8,513 bases of DNA from Actinomycetes bacterium. Lineage in GTDB: Bacteria; Actinomycetota; Acidimicrobiia; Acidimicrobiales; Microtrichaceae. The stretch is from NCBI GenBank assembly GCA_023389745.1, contig JAEWED010000026.1:1-8513 (forward strand). The letters run 5' to 3'. A program made the translations under genes and the position numbers. Under the pieces are notes generated by a model. It saw only the letters and a program-made list of their open reading frames with translations, had not been told where the DNA came from and made no database searches. This document shows, piece by piece, positions 1 through 6,615 of the stretch. How positions within the stretch are numbered: position 1 is the first letter of the stretch; each line of letters begins with the position of its first letter.

Positions 1-3
1 CCC

Positions 4-699
4 GTGGCCAACGAGCCCCCTCGCGTCGCCTTCGACGAGATGGCCGCCGACGAGCCGGCGGCCGCCGCCACGGCCGTCAGCGACACCGCGACCCGGCCGG
101 CGATCGACCTGGCCGACCCTGGCGCTGCGGACGAGCACGGCGCCGCGGACGAGCACGGCACCGAGGAGGACCGCGCCGCGGCGGCCTTCCCCGACCGGTT
201 CCCGATCGACGACCTGCTCGGTGGAGACGCCGCGGACGCCGACGACACCTGGGGCTCGCCCGAGGCCGCCTCGTTCGCCGGCGCGTCGTTCGCCAGCGCG
301 TCGTTCGCCAGCGCGTCGTTCGACGGTGGCGCCTTCGACGAAGCGTCCGACGACGAGCAGTCCATCGGCGGGGCGGCGTTCGGGGGGCTGCCGCCGCTCG
401 AGCGTGTGCCGCTCGGCGAGGAGTCGACGTCGGGCCCCGATGCCTGGGACGACCTGCTGCCGGCCGCCGACCTGACCGACGACGAGCCGGCCGGCCCAAC
501 CGAGGGCTCGGAGGAGTCCGACGACTCGACCGACGAGGTGCTGCGCCAGATGTCGAAGCTGAGCCCGCAGGCCGCCGAGGCCATCGCCGCGGCGTTGAGC
601 TCGGTGCCGGCGAGCGCCCCGGCACCGGAGGCTTCCACGTCGCGTGGCGACGCCGATGGCGACGGTGACGGGCCGGTCACGTTCTCCGGGATGTTCTGA
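4..699 (+). CDS. Hypothetical acidic low-complexity protein, possibly 5'-partial
   Basis: I do not recognise a family. From the GTG at 4 the product is 231 residues, dominated by Asp, Glu, Ala and Ser, with almost no predicted globular core. Visible features are a twice-repeated AADEHG (residues 41-52), a run of SFA(S/G)A pentapeptides (90-109), two short acidic-amphipathic DDLL motifs (around 69-72 and 149-152), one likely amphipathic helix (about 177-200), and an Ala/Pro/Gly/Asp tail ending in TFSGMF. There is no signal peptide or membrane segment. Only one codon lies upstream in the window and the frame is open there, so the true start may lie before base 1; an internal ATG at 40 is also possible. 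The TGA overlaps the next gene's ATG by one base, which places it in the same operon as the aro genes. It could be a disordered tail of a larger protein or an adaptor. The coding call is sound; function is unknown. Confidence 0.6.
   Translation: MANEPPRVAFDEMAADEPAAAATAVSDTATRPAIDLADPGAADEHGAADEHGTEEDRAAAAFPDRFPIDDLLGGDAADADDTWGSPEAASFAGASFASASFASASFDGGAFDEASDDEQSIGGAAFGGLPPLERVPLGEESTSGPDAWDDLLPAADLTDDEPAGPTEGSEESDDSTDEVLRQMSKLSPQAAEAIAAALSSVPASAPAPEASTSRGDADGDGDGPVTFSGMF
124..159 (+). repeat. Two 18-bp tandem repeats encoding AADEHG
   Basis: Two adjacent 18-bp units, 124-141 and 142-159, differ at a single third-codon position (GCT versus GCC). They lie in frame and encode AADEHG twice in the acidic protein. 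Confidence 0.9.
271..330 (+). repeat. Four 15-bp tandem repeats encoding SFA(S/G)A pentapeptides
   Basis: Units at 271-285, 286-300, 301-315 and 316-330 all begin TCGTTCG. The second and third are identical (TCGTTCGCCAGCGCG), the first differs by one base, and the fourth is diverged (SFDGG). The following codons (AFDEA) continue the rhythm. All are in frame, so copy-number change would alter protein length without a frameshift. Confidence 0.9.
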
Positions 700-1847
700 T
701 GACGGTGCGCGACGACGTGTGGAACCGGGAGCTCTCCGAGCCGCTTCCGTCGGAACCACAGACGTCGTACTTGCCGGTACCGTGGACGGCGAGTGTGGCC
801 GGCGGTGCGAGTCCGGTGCTGCTCGGAGGAGTAGGGGACGTGGTGCCAGCAGACGATCATGCCGCCGCTGTGGACGAGCCGAAGCCCGACGCGCTCACGC
901 AGGGCTGGGTCCGCCCGCCCGGCGGTGAACGCACCGAGGCGCTGTTCGTGCTCGCCGGTTCCAGCATGGGGATCGGTCGCACCGAACGGGTCACGTCGCC
1001 GGTGTGGCTCGACCTGAACCAGCTCGTCCACCTCGACGCCATCGGCGATCCGGTCGACGGGCTGGTCGAGATCGAGATCACGATGGACGACGACTCGGTC
1101 ATCGGCGCCGGCTGGAGCGAGGAGTTCTGCGACGCCGTCGTGCTCACGCTGACCGTGCTGGCCGATCGCCGCGCCGGCACTGCCCCGCAGCCCGACGCCG
1201 GCGAGCCCGCCGCTGGACCAGCCGCTGCTGAGTCGACCCCAGCTGAGTCGACCCCAGCTGAGCCGACCCCAGCTGAATCCGCCGTCGCTCCGTCGACCGT
1301 CGATGAGCCCTCGGCCGATCGGCCCGGTCCCGACGTCACCTTCGAGGACGTCTCGCCCGACCCTGCGACGTCCGCGGCGTCGGAGGAGTCGTCGAGCTCG
1401 TTCTCGGTGTCGCCCCCGCCGGCCGTCTCGTCGACGCCGCCCGCGCCCTCGGACGACTCCGCGCCGTCCGACGAGACCGCTGGGGTGCCGCTGGGCCGCT
1501 CCGCGACGCTCGAGCTCGAGGACGTCGTCTACCTCGGTGGCTACCCGGGACAGTCGAAGCGCAGGAAGAAGTGCACCGCGACGATGAGCCGCACCGGCCT
1601 CGAGCTGTCGGGCCCGGGCGATCTCTCGTTCCGGATATCGTGGGAGTCCGTCAAGACCGTCGAGGTCCAGAACTCCGATGAGGCACGCTTCCGGATGAAC
1701 ACCAAGATCCACCGCGACGCATCAGCGCTCGTCGTCGAGTGCGACCAGGGCGTCACCATCCTGCTCGAGGCCCGTGACTGCCCGACGATCGCCCTGCGAT
1801 CAGCGATCGGGCAGCTCATGACGGACCTGCCCGTCGTCGTCGTGTGA
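699..1847 (+). CDS. Hypothetical two-domain protein with Pro/Ser/Glu linker and PH-like C-terminal domain
   Basis: No family is recognised with certainty. The 382-residue product has a polar N-terminus (1-78), a small alternating hydrophobic domain (about 80-156, ending in a helix rich in Val and Leu), a disordered linker (about 157-266) with three AESTP repeats, many Pro/Ser/Asp residues and a PPP stretch at 239-241, and a second compact domain (about 268-378). That last domain has a succession of short strands, a basic KRRKK patch at 287-291, a conserved-looking SWESVKTVEV segment and a C-terminal helix, a pattern that resembles bacterial PH/GRAM-like domains. The first domain could have a similar fold. 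There is no signal peptide or membrane helix, so it is probably cytoplasmic. The ATG overlaps the preceding TGA by one base, with GGGA 7 nt upstream. Its own TGA overlaps the aroK GTG by four bases, so it is co-translated with the aro genes. The PH-like assignment is inference from pattern only. Confidence 0.75.
   Translation: MTVRDDVWNRELSEPLPSEPQTSYLPVPWTASVAGGASPVLLGGVGDVVPADDHAAAVDEPKPDALTQGWVRPPGGERTEALFVLAGSSMGIGRTERVTSPVWLDLNQLVHLDAIGDPVDGLVEIEITMDDDSVIGAGWSEEFCDAVVLTLTVLADRRAGTAPQPDAGEPAAGPAAAESTPAESTPAEPTPAESAVAPSTVDEPSADRPGPDVTFEDVSPDPATSAASEESSSSFSVSPPPAVSSTPPAPSDDSAPSDETAGVPLGRSATLELEDVVYLGGYPGQSKRRKKCTATMSRTGLELSGPGDLSFRISWESVKTVEVQNSDEARFRMNTKIHRDASALVVECDQGVTILLEARDCPTIALRSAIGQLMTDLPVVVV
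1227..1271 (+). repeat. Three 15-bp tandem repeats encoding AESTP/AEPTP
   Basis: Units 1227-1241 and 1242-1256 are identical (GCTGAGTCGACCCCA). Unit 1257-1271 differs by one base (TCG to CCG), and a partial fourth copy (GCTGAATCC) follows. They are in frame and form part of the linker of the two-domain hypothetical protein. Confidence 0.9.
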
Positions 1848-2377
1848 TCCGCTCCGACGTCGAGCACGTCGCGCTCGTCGGGCTCTCGGGATCGGGCAAG
1901 TCGACCGCCGCGCCGCTCATCGCCTCGCGCACCGGGCTCGCCGTCGTCGACCTGGACCGCGTCGTCGCCGAGCAGATCGGCCGTCCGATCGCCGAGCTGT
2001 TCGCCGAGCCCGAGGGCGAGGCCAGGTTCCGGACCCTCGAGACCGAAGCGCTGCTCGACGCGCTCGCCGGACCCCCGGCGGTCATCGCCACGGGCGGGGG
2101 AGTGGTCCTCGACGCGGCCAACCGCTCGTCGCTGCGCAGCGGCGCACACGTCGTCTGGCTGCGGGCGCACCCGTCGCGGCTGGCCGCCCGACTCGCCGAC
2201 ACCACCGAAGCCCGACCGCTGCTCGACGGTGACGTCGAGTTCGCCCTCCAGCGGCTCTCCGAGGAGCGCGCCGCGCTCTACGACGAGGTCGCGGATGTCG
2301 TCATCGACGTCGACGGCGTGGACCCCCTCAGCGTGGCAGAGGAGATCGTCGCGGGTCTCGGGACGGCACGACCGTGA
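1844..2377 (+). CDS. aroK: Shikimate kinase
   Basis: Phosphorylates the 3-hydroxyl of shikimate with ATP, the fifth step of the shikimate pathway, in the cytosol. The 177-residue product has the usual family length. Visible motifs are the Walker A loop GLSGSGKST (13-21), the substrate and Mg-binding DLD (36-38), a GEARFRTLE segment with the shikimate-binding Arg63, the GGG shikimate-binding loop (84-86), the lid segment ARPLL with Arg124, and a C-terminal RAALYDEVAD segment. GTG is the start because it gives a GTGA four-base overlap with the upstream stop and places the first strand directly before the P-loop. No strong ribosome binding site is visible, consistent with translational coupling. 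The downstream overlap with aroB is also GTGA. The whole P-loop NMP-kinase-like fold is intact and the assignment is secure. Confidence 0.96.
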   Translation: MIRSDVEHVALVGLSGSGKSTAAPLIASRTGLAVVDLDRVVAEQIGRPIAELFAEPEGEARFRTLETEALLDALAGPPAVIATGGGVVLDAANRSSLRSGAHVVWLRAHPSRLAARLADTTEARPLLDGDVEFALQRLSEERAALYDEVADVVIDVDGVDPLSVAEEIVAGLGTARP

Positions 2378-3381
2378 TCACCGTCGACGTCGAGCTGGGC
2401 GACGACCGCTCGTACCCCGTGCTCGTCGGTGAGGAAGCCCGACACGAGCTCGCCGGTGTGCTGCCCCCGCGCAGCCGTCGTGTCGCGATCGTGACCCAGG
2501 AGGGCATCCCCGTCGACATCGACCCCGGCCGGGAGCACCGCCGATTCGTCATCGGCCAGGGCGAGTCCCACAAGTCGCTGTCGACCATCGAGTCGCTCTG
2601 CTCGCAGTTCGCCGAGTGGGGCCTGACGAGGACCGACTGCGTCGTCGGTCTGGGCGGCGGCATGGTCACCGACGTGGCGGGCTTCGCCGCGGCGGTCTAC
2701 CACCGGGGCCTGCCCGTGGTGCACGTGGCCACCTCGCTGCTCGGTCAGATCGACGCCGCAATCGGCGGCAAGACCGGCGTGAACCTGCCCGAGGGCAAGA
2801 ACCTCGTCGGCGCGTACTGGCAGCCGAGTGCGGTGATCTGCGACACGTCCACCCTGGCGACGTTGCCGCCACGCGAGTGGCGCTGCGGGCTCGGCGAGCT
2901 CGCGAAGTACCACTGGCTCGGCGGCGGTCGGCTCGACGAGCTCAACCTCGACGAGCGGGTCGCCCGCTGCGTCGAGATCAAGGCCGAGGTCGTCGCATCG
3001 GACGAGCGCGAGTCCGGCCGACGGGCGCTGTTGAACTACGGCCACACGCTCGCCCACGCGATCGAGGTCGCAGGCGACCACGAGCTGCGCCACGGCGAGG
3101 CGGTGGCGGTCGGGCTGATCTACGCGGCCGAGCTGGCCCGGGCGATGGGACGCATCGATGACGACGCCGTCGCGGAGCACCGTCGGGTGGTGTCGAGCTA
3201 CGACCTGCCCACCTCGCTGCCCGCCGGGCTCGACGACGACGAGCTGATGGGGCTCATGGCACGCGACAAGAAGGTGCTCGATGCCGGCCTGACCTTCGTG
3301 CTGGACGGTCCCGTCGGCGTCGAGGTCGTCACCGGTGTCGATCCCGACCTGGTGCGCGCCACCCTCGGAGCAGTTCGATGA
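2374..3381 (+). CDS. aroB: 3-Dehydroquinate synthase (compact form)
   Basis: Converts DAHP to 3-dehydroquinate with NAD and a divalent metal, the second shikimate-pathway step. The NAD-binding GLGGGMVTDVAGF (92-104), SLLGQIDAAIGGKTGVN (121-137), the GKNLVG segment, and metal ligands Glu175 (GLGELAKY), His224 (NYGHTLAHAIE) and His240 (HGEAVAVG) are all present, as is RDKK (297-300). The protein has 335 residues, shorter than the roughly 355-365 common in the family. Against the E. coli sequence as I recall it, a helix is missing between the VTQE segment and GESHKSL, and about 14 residues are missing between Glu175 and His224 (49 apart, versus about 63). The frame is uninterrupted, so these are real contractions rather than errors. 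It starts at GTG 2374 with a four-base overlap with aroK; a weak GGGAC lies 9 nt upstream. The assignment is secure. Confidence 0.95.
   Translation: MITVDVELGDDRSYPVLVGEEARHELAGVLPPRSRRVAIVTQEGIPVDIDPGREHRRFVIGQGESHKSLSTIESLCSQFAEWGLTRTDCVVGLGGGMVTDVAGFAAAVYHRGLPVVHVATSLLGQIDAAIGGKTGVNLPEGKNLVGAYWQPSAVICDTSTLATLPPREWRCGLGELAKYHWLGGGRLDELNLDERVARCVEIKAEVVASDERESGRRALLNYGHTLAHAIEVAGDHELRHGEAVAVGLIYAAELARAMGRIDDDAVAEHRRVVSSYDLPTSLPAGLDDDELMGLMARDKKVLDAGLTFVLDGPVGVEVVTGVDPDLVRATLGAVR
3367..3370 (+). promoter_or_regulatory. Ribosome binding site, first copy (minicistron)
   Basis: GGAG ends seven bases before the ATG at 3378. It lies within the last aroB codons and belongs to the first copy of the duplicated initiation region. 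Confidence 0.55.
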
Positions 3382-3398
3382 GTGGAGCGGTTCGATGA
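3378..3398 (+). other. Six-codon minicistron bridging aroB and aroQ
   Basis: ATG 3378 opens a frame encoding MSGAVR and closes at TGA 3396-3398. Its start overlaps the aroB stop as ATGA (3378-3381) and its stop overlaps the aroQ start as ATGA (3395-3398). It has a GGAG at the same distance as the one before aroQ. It is the product of the 17-bp duplication: removing one unit would leave a single ATGA overlap between aroB and aroQ. Whether it is translated is not shown; it could pass terminating ribosomes on from aroB to aroQ. Confidence 0.45.
3384..3387 (+). promoter_or_regulatory. Ribosome binding site of aroQ (decides the start)
   Basis: GGAG lies seven bases before the ATG at 3395. It supports that start over the in-frame ATG at 3335, which would add twenty residues encoded inside aroB that do not resemble the family. 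Confidence 0.7.
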
Positions 3399-3847
3399 GT
3401 GGCACGTCGATCCTGCTGCTCTCCGGCCCGAACCTGAACCTGCTCGGGGAGCGGGAGCCGGCCGTCTACGGCTCCGCCACGCTCGAGGACCACGTCGCCG
3501 CGGCGACCGAACGTGCCCGGCAGCACGACCTGGGGGTCGAGCACCTTCAGTCGAACCGTGAGTCCGACCTCGTCGAGGCCGTGCACCGCGCCCGAGGGCA
3601 CCATGCCGCGATCGTCATCAACGCCGGCGCGTTCACGCACTACTCGTGGGCGTTGCACGACGCACTCGCCGCCTATGACGGCCCGGTGGTCGAGCTGCAC
3701 CTGTCGAACCCCTCGGCGCGCGAGTCGTGGCGCCACACCTCGGTCGTGACCCCGGTGGCCGACGCGTTGATCCAGGGGCTCGGCGGCGCCGGGTACCCGA
3801 TGGCGGTGGACGCGGTCGCCCACCTGCTGGGCCGTCCGACAGGGTGA
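3395..3847 (+). CDS. aroQ: Type II 3-dehydroquinate dehydratase
   Basis: Dehydrates 3-dehydroquinate to 3-dehydroshikimate, acting on the product of the upstream AroB. The 150-residue product has the length and motif order of the small dodecameric type II enzymes: GPNLNLLGEREP (11-22), catalytic Tyr25 with Arg20, QSNRE (52-56), INAGAFTH with Asn76 and His82, HLSN with His102 (102-105), and substrate-binding RESWR (109-113). All the active-site residues I know for the Mycobacterium enzyme are present, shifted by one position where I could compare. The start is ATG 3395, preceded by GGAG at seven bases. The start lies 13 bases beyond the aroB stop, the only junction in the 5' block not directly overlapping, because of the duplicated start region. 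Its TGA overlaps the next GTG by four bases. Confidence 0.95.
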   Translation: MSGTSILLLSGPNLNLLGEREPAVYGSATLEDHVAAATERARQHDLGVEHLQSNRESDLVEAVHRARGHHAAIVINAGAFTHYSWALHDALAAYDGPVVELHLSNPSARESWRHTSVVTPVADALIQGLGGAGYPMAVDAVAHLLGRPTG

Positions 3848-4857
3848 CCGACTCCCCGACGCACTCGCGGGGGCGGGTGCTCGTGGCGCTGTTCGGCACA
3901 GCGATCATGACGGTGGGCCTCTTCGGCACCGCCTTGAACGTGGTGATCCGCTACTCGGTCGTCCAGGAGGCGGGCTACCGCTTCATCGCCACCGCGGCGA
4001 TCGGCGAGCTCGTGGGCCTCGGTGTCGCGCTGATGACCACGGTCGGCGCCGTGTTGGTGTGGTTCGCCCCGCGGCCCTGGCGGATGGGGGCGGCACTCGC
4101 GCTCGTGCCGTGGATCGCCGTGATCGGGATCTCTTGGCCGACGCTGTCCGGGCTCGTCTCGCCGGAGCGCGCCGACGGCGGCAGCGAGTTCACGGTCGTC
4201 GTGCAGAACCTCTGGTTCGAGAACGTCGAGCCCGCCGAGGGCGTCGACGCGCTGCTCGGGCGCGACGCGGACGTGCTCGTGATCGTCGAGTACACCCCGG
4301 TGCACGCAGCGGCGTTCGACGCGGCAGGGGTCGAGGACCGCTACCCGTACCGGTGGGAGCAAGCGGTGCCCGACGGTCCCGGTCTCGCGATCTTCTCGAC
4401 GTTGCCGTTCTCGGAGCCGACGCTGCTGCCGATGACGCTCACCGGTGTGCACACCGAGCTCGACGTCGAGGGCCACGAGGTCGCGCTGTTCGCGGTGCAC
4501 CCCGTGTCGCCGAGCGACCTCTACAGCCTGCCGATGTGGCAGCGGGACCTCCGCGTGCTCGCCTCGGCCGTCGGCGAGGCCGGCCCGGCGACGGTGGTGG
4601 CGGGGGATCTGAACTCCGGCAACGGGCATCGGCGTTTCCGTGAGCTGCTGCGCGCCGGTGACCTGCGCGACGCCCAGGACGCCGGTGGTGGCGGCTTCGT
4701 GGCCACCTGGCCGATCGGAAGTCGCATCCCCGCCGTGCTGCGTCTGGACCACATCCTCGTGGGGCCCGACATCGGCATCGCCGACGTGCACGTCCTGGGT
4801 CCGCTCGGCGCGGATCATCGGGGGATCGAAGCTCGGCTCCGGGTTCCGCGGTCGTAG
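3844..4857 (+). CDS. Membrane-anchored endonuclease/exonuclease/phosphatase-family protein
   Basis: The 337-residue product has three predicted membrane helices (about 11-35, 47-74 and 80-103) followed by an endonuclease/exonuclease/phosphatase (EEP) domain from about 115. Catalytic-type motifs occur in order: QNLWFEN with Asn122, a metal-binding Glu149 in VIVEY, the His219 region (FAVHP), AGDLNS with Asp255 and Asn257, RLDHILV with Asp302, and GADHRG with Asp324-His325. The domain therefore looks active; the substrate (nucleic acid, phosphoinositide-like lipid or other phosphodiester) cannot be read from sequence. A short basic loop between helices 2 and 3 suggests the catalytic domain faces outward, as inference. 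The start is GTG 3844, overlapping the aroQ stop by four bases; an open frame extends upstream into aroQ but would add a Gly/Arg-rich shadow. Mycobacterium also has a membrane protein gene between aroQ and pepQ. It is the only gene here ending in TAG. Confidence 0.85.
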   Translation: MTDSPTHSRGRVLVALFGTAIMTVGLFGTALNVVIRYSVVQEAGYRFIATAAIGELVGLGVALMTTVGAVLVWFAPRPWRMGAALALVPWIAVIGISWPTLSGLVSPERADGGSEFTVVVQNLWFENVEPAEGVDALLGRDADVLVIVEYTPVHAAAFDAAGVEDRYPYRWEQAVPDGPGLAIFSTLPFSEPTLLPMTLTGVHTELDVEGHEVALFAVHPVSPSDLYSLPMWQRDLRVLASAVGEAGPATVVAGDLNSGNGHRRFRELLRAGDLRDAQDAGGGGFVATWPIGSRIPAVLRLDHILVGPDIGIADVHVLGPLGADHRGIEARLRVPRS

Positions 4858-4860
4858 TCT
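4855..4860 (+). promoter_or_regulatory. Candidate -10 element for leaderless pepQ transcription
   Basis: TAGTCT fits the actinobacterial TANNNT -10 pattern and lies seven bases before the ATG at 4868, so transcription would begin at or next to the start codon. There is no visible ribosome binding site before that ATG. No convincing -35 is seen (CTCGGC at 4832-4837). The element overlaps the TAG stop of the upstream gene. Confidence 0.42.
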
Positions 4861-4867
4861 GTTCGCC

Positions 4868-6010
4868 ATGGCAGTGACCGAACGACTGACACCCGAGCAC
4901 ACCCCCGACGAGCTGCCGCCCATGGACGTCGCCGGGCGAGCCGACCGACTCCGGGCGACCTTCGACGACGCGCGGGTCGACGCGCTGGTCGTCGCCAACC
5001 TGACCAACGTGCGCTACCTCACAGGGTTCACGGGCTCCGCGGCCGTCGTCCTGGTCACCCCCGACGAGCTCGTCTTCGTCACCGATGGTCGTTACCGGGA
5101 CCAGTCCGCCGACCAGCTCGCCGCCGCGGGTGTGAAGGCCCGCATCGAGGTCGTGGCCGCGGACCCCGACGGTGTCGTCGCCGACGCCGCGGTCGCAGCC
5201 GGCACCGGCCGACTCGGCCTCGAGTCCCAGACCGTCACCTGGGCGCAGCAGCGCCGCTGGGCCGGCGAGCTGTTCAGCGGCGGTGAGCTCGTGCCGACCG
5301 CCGGACTGGTCGAGGAGCTGCGGCTGGTCAAGGACCCCGGCGAGGCCGCCCGGATCCGCTCGGCCTGCGCCATCGCCGACGCGGCGCTGGCCGAGGTGCG
5401 CGACCGTCTGCTCGACGGCCCGACCGAGGTCGAGTTCGGGCTGCTGCTCGACGCCACGATGCGCCGCATGGGTGCCGCGGACGTCAGCTTCGAGACGATC
5501 GTCGCCGCCGGGCCGAACGGCGCGAAGCCGCACCACCACCCGTCGCCGCGGCGCATCGCCGAGGGCGACCTGGTCGTGATCGACTTCGGTGCCCTGGTCG
5601 ACGGCTACCACTCCGACATGACCCGCACCGTCGCCGTCGGCGAGGTCGACGAGCAGCGACGCCGCATGCTCAGCGTCGTGCTCGAATCCCAGGACGCCGG
5701 TGTCCGTGCGGTGGCGGCCGGCGCGACGGCCTCCGAGGTCGACGCCGTGTGCCGCTCGGTGATCGACGAGGCCGGGTGGGGCGACGCCTTCCTGCACTCC
5801 ACGGGCCACGGTGTCGGTCTCGACATCCACGAGGAGCCTCGGGTGTCGTCACGCTCGACTGCTACCCTCGTCGCCGGCCACGTCGTGACCGTCGAACCGG
5901 GCGTCTACCTCCCCGAGGTGGGAGGGGTGCGGATCGAAGACACCGTGTTGGTCACCGAGGACGGTTGCGACCGTCTCACCCTTGCCCCCAAGGACCCGTA
6001 CCTCGGCTGA
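4868..6010 (+). CDS. pepQ: M24B metallopeptidase, Xaa-Pro aminopeptidase/prolidase-like
   Basis: A cytosolic dinuclear-metal peptidase that removes or splits residues before proline. The 380-residue product has the creatinase-like N-terminal domain (about 25-150, with NLTNVRYLTGFTGSAA at 44-59) and the C-terminal pita-bread catalytic domain. Metal ligands are Asp239 (VVIDFG), Asp250 (YHSDMTRT), His314 (STGHGVGLDIHEEP), Glu343 (TVEPGVY) and Glu357 (VRIEDTV). Their spacing (11, 64, 29, 14) equals that of Pyrococcus furiosus prolidase. Proton-shuttle-type His residues occur in the PHHHP segment (221-225). The start is ATG 4868, ten bases after the previous stop; ATG 4922 (residue 19) is an alternative closer to the usual family start. 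The gene lies immediately before efp, as in many Actinobacteria. Whether it is a dipeptidase or an aminopeptidase P cannot be decided from sequence. Confidence 0.92.
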   Translation: MAVTERLTPEHTPDELPPMDVAGRADRLRATFDDARVDALVVANLTNVRYLTGFTGSAAVVLVTPDELVFVTDGRYRDQSADQLAAAGVKARIEVVAADPDGVVADAAVAAGTGRLGLESQTVTWAQQRRWAGELFSGGELVPTAGLVEELRLVKDPGEAARIRSACAIADAALAEVRDRLLDGPTEVEFGLLLDATMRRMGAADVSFETIVAAGPNGAKPHHHPSPRRIAEGDLVVIDFGALVDGYHSDMTRTVAVGEVDEQRRRMLSVVLESQDAGVRAVAAGATASEVDAVCRSVIDEAGWGDAFLHSTGHGVGLDIHEEPRVSSRSTATLVAGHVVTVEPGVYLPEVGGVRIEDTVLVTEDGCDRLTLAPKDPYLG

Positions 6011-6051
6011 GTGTCGACCCGGCACCTGCCCCTCCACGAACGGACCCCTCC

Positions 6052-6611
<560 letters not shown>

Positions 6612-6615
<4 letters not shown>

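Larger units (their letters stand above)
3367..3402 (+). repeat. 17-bp tandem duplication spanning the aroB stop and aroQ start
   Basis: Positions 3367-3385 match 3384-3402 at 18 of 19 positions with a 17-bp period; the only difference is A3372 versus G3389. Each copy contains GGAG, seven bases, then ATGAGTGG. The aroB TGA lies in the first copy and the aroQ ATG in the second. Confidence 0.92.

Noticed and set aside
77..625. Long minus-strand open frame opposite the first gene
   Set aside because: Arg/Pro-rich shadow translation typical of GC-rich DNA, with no recognisable motif.
3335..3394. Upstream in-frame ATG start for aroQ
   Set aside because: It would add twenty residues inside aroB without family similarity; ATG 3395 has GGAG at seven bases and gives the canonical N-terminus.
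2278..3405. 375-codon minus-strand frame opposite aroB
   Set aside because: It lies antisense to a complete, motif-verified aroB and has no domain pattern; frame-shadow effect of GC-rich codons.
3673..5007. 444-codon minus-strand frame opposite the EEP gene and pepQ start
   Set aside because: It spans two verified + strand genes, is rich in Arg, His and Gly, and lacks motifs.
4439..5830. 463-codon minus-strand frame opposite pepQ
   Set aside because: Antisense shadow of pepQ, which carries all five metal ligands on the + strand.
5863..5868. TACCCT as a -10 for an internal efp promoter
   Set aside because: It fits TANNNT, but there is no fitting -35 and it lies about 180 bases upstream within conserved pepQ codons.
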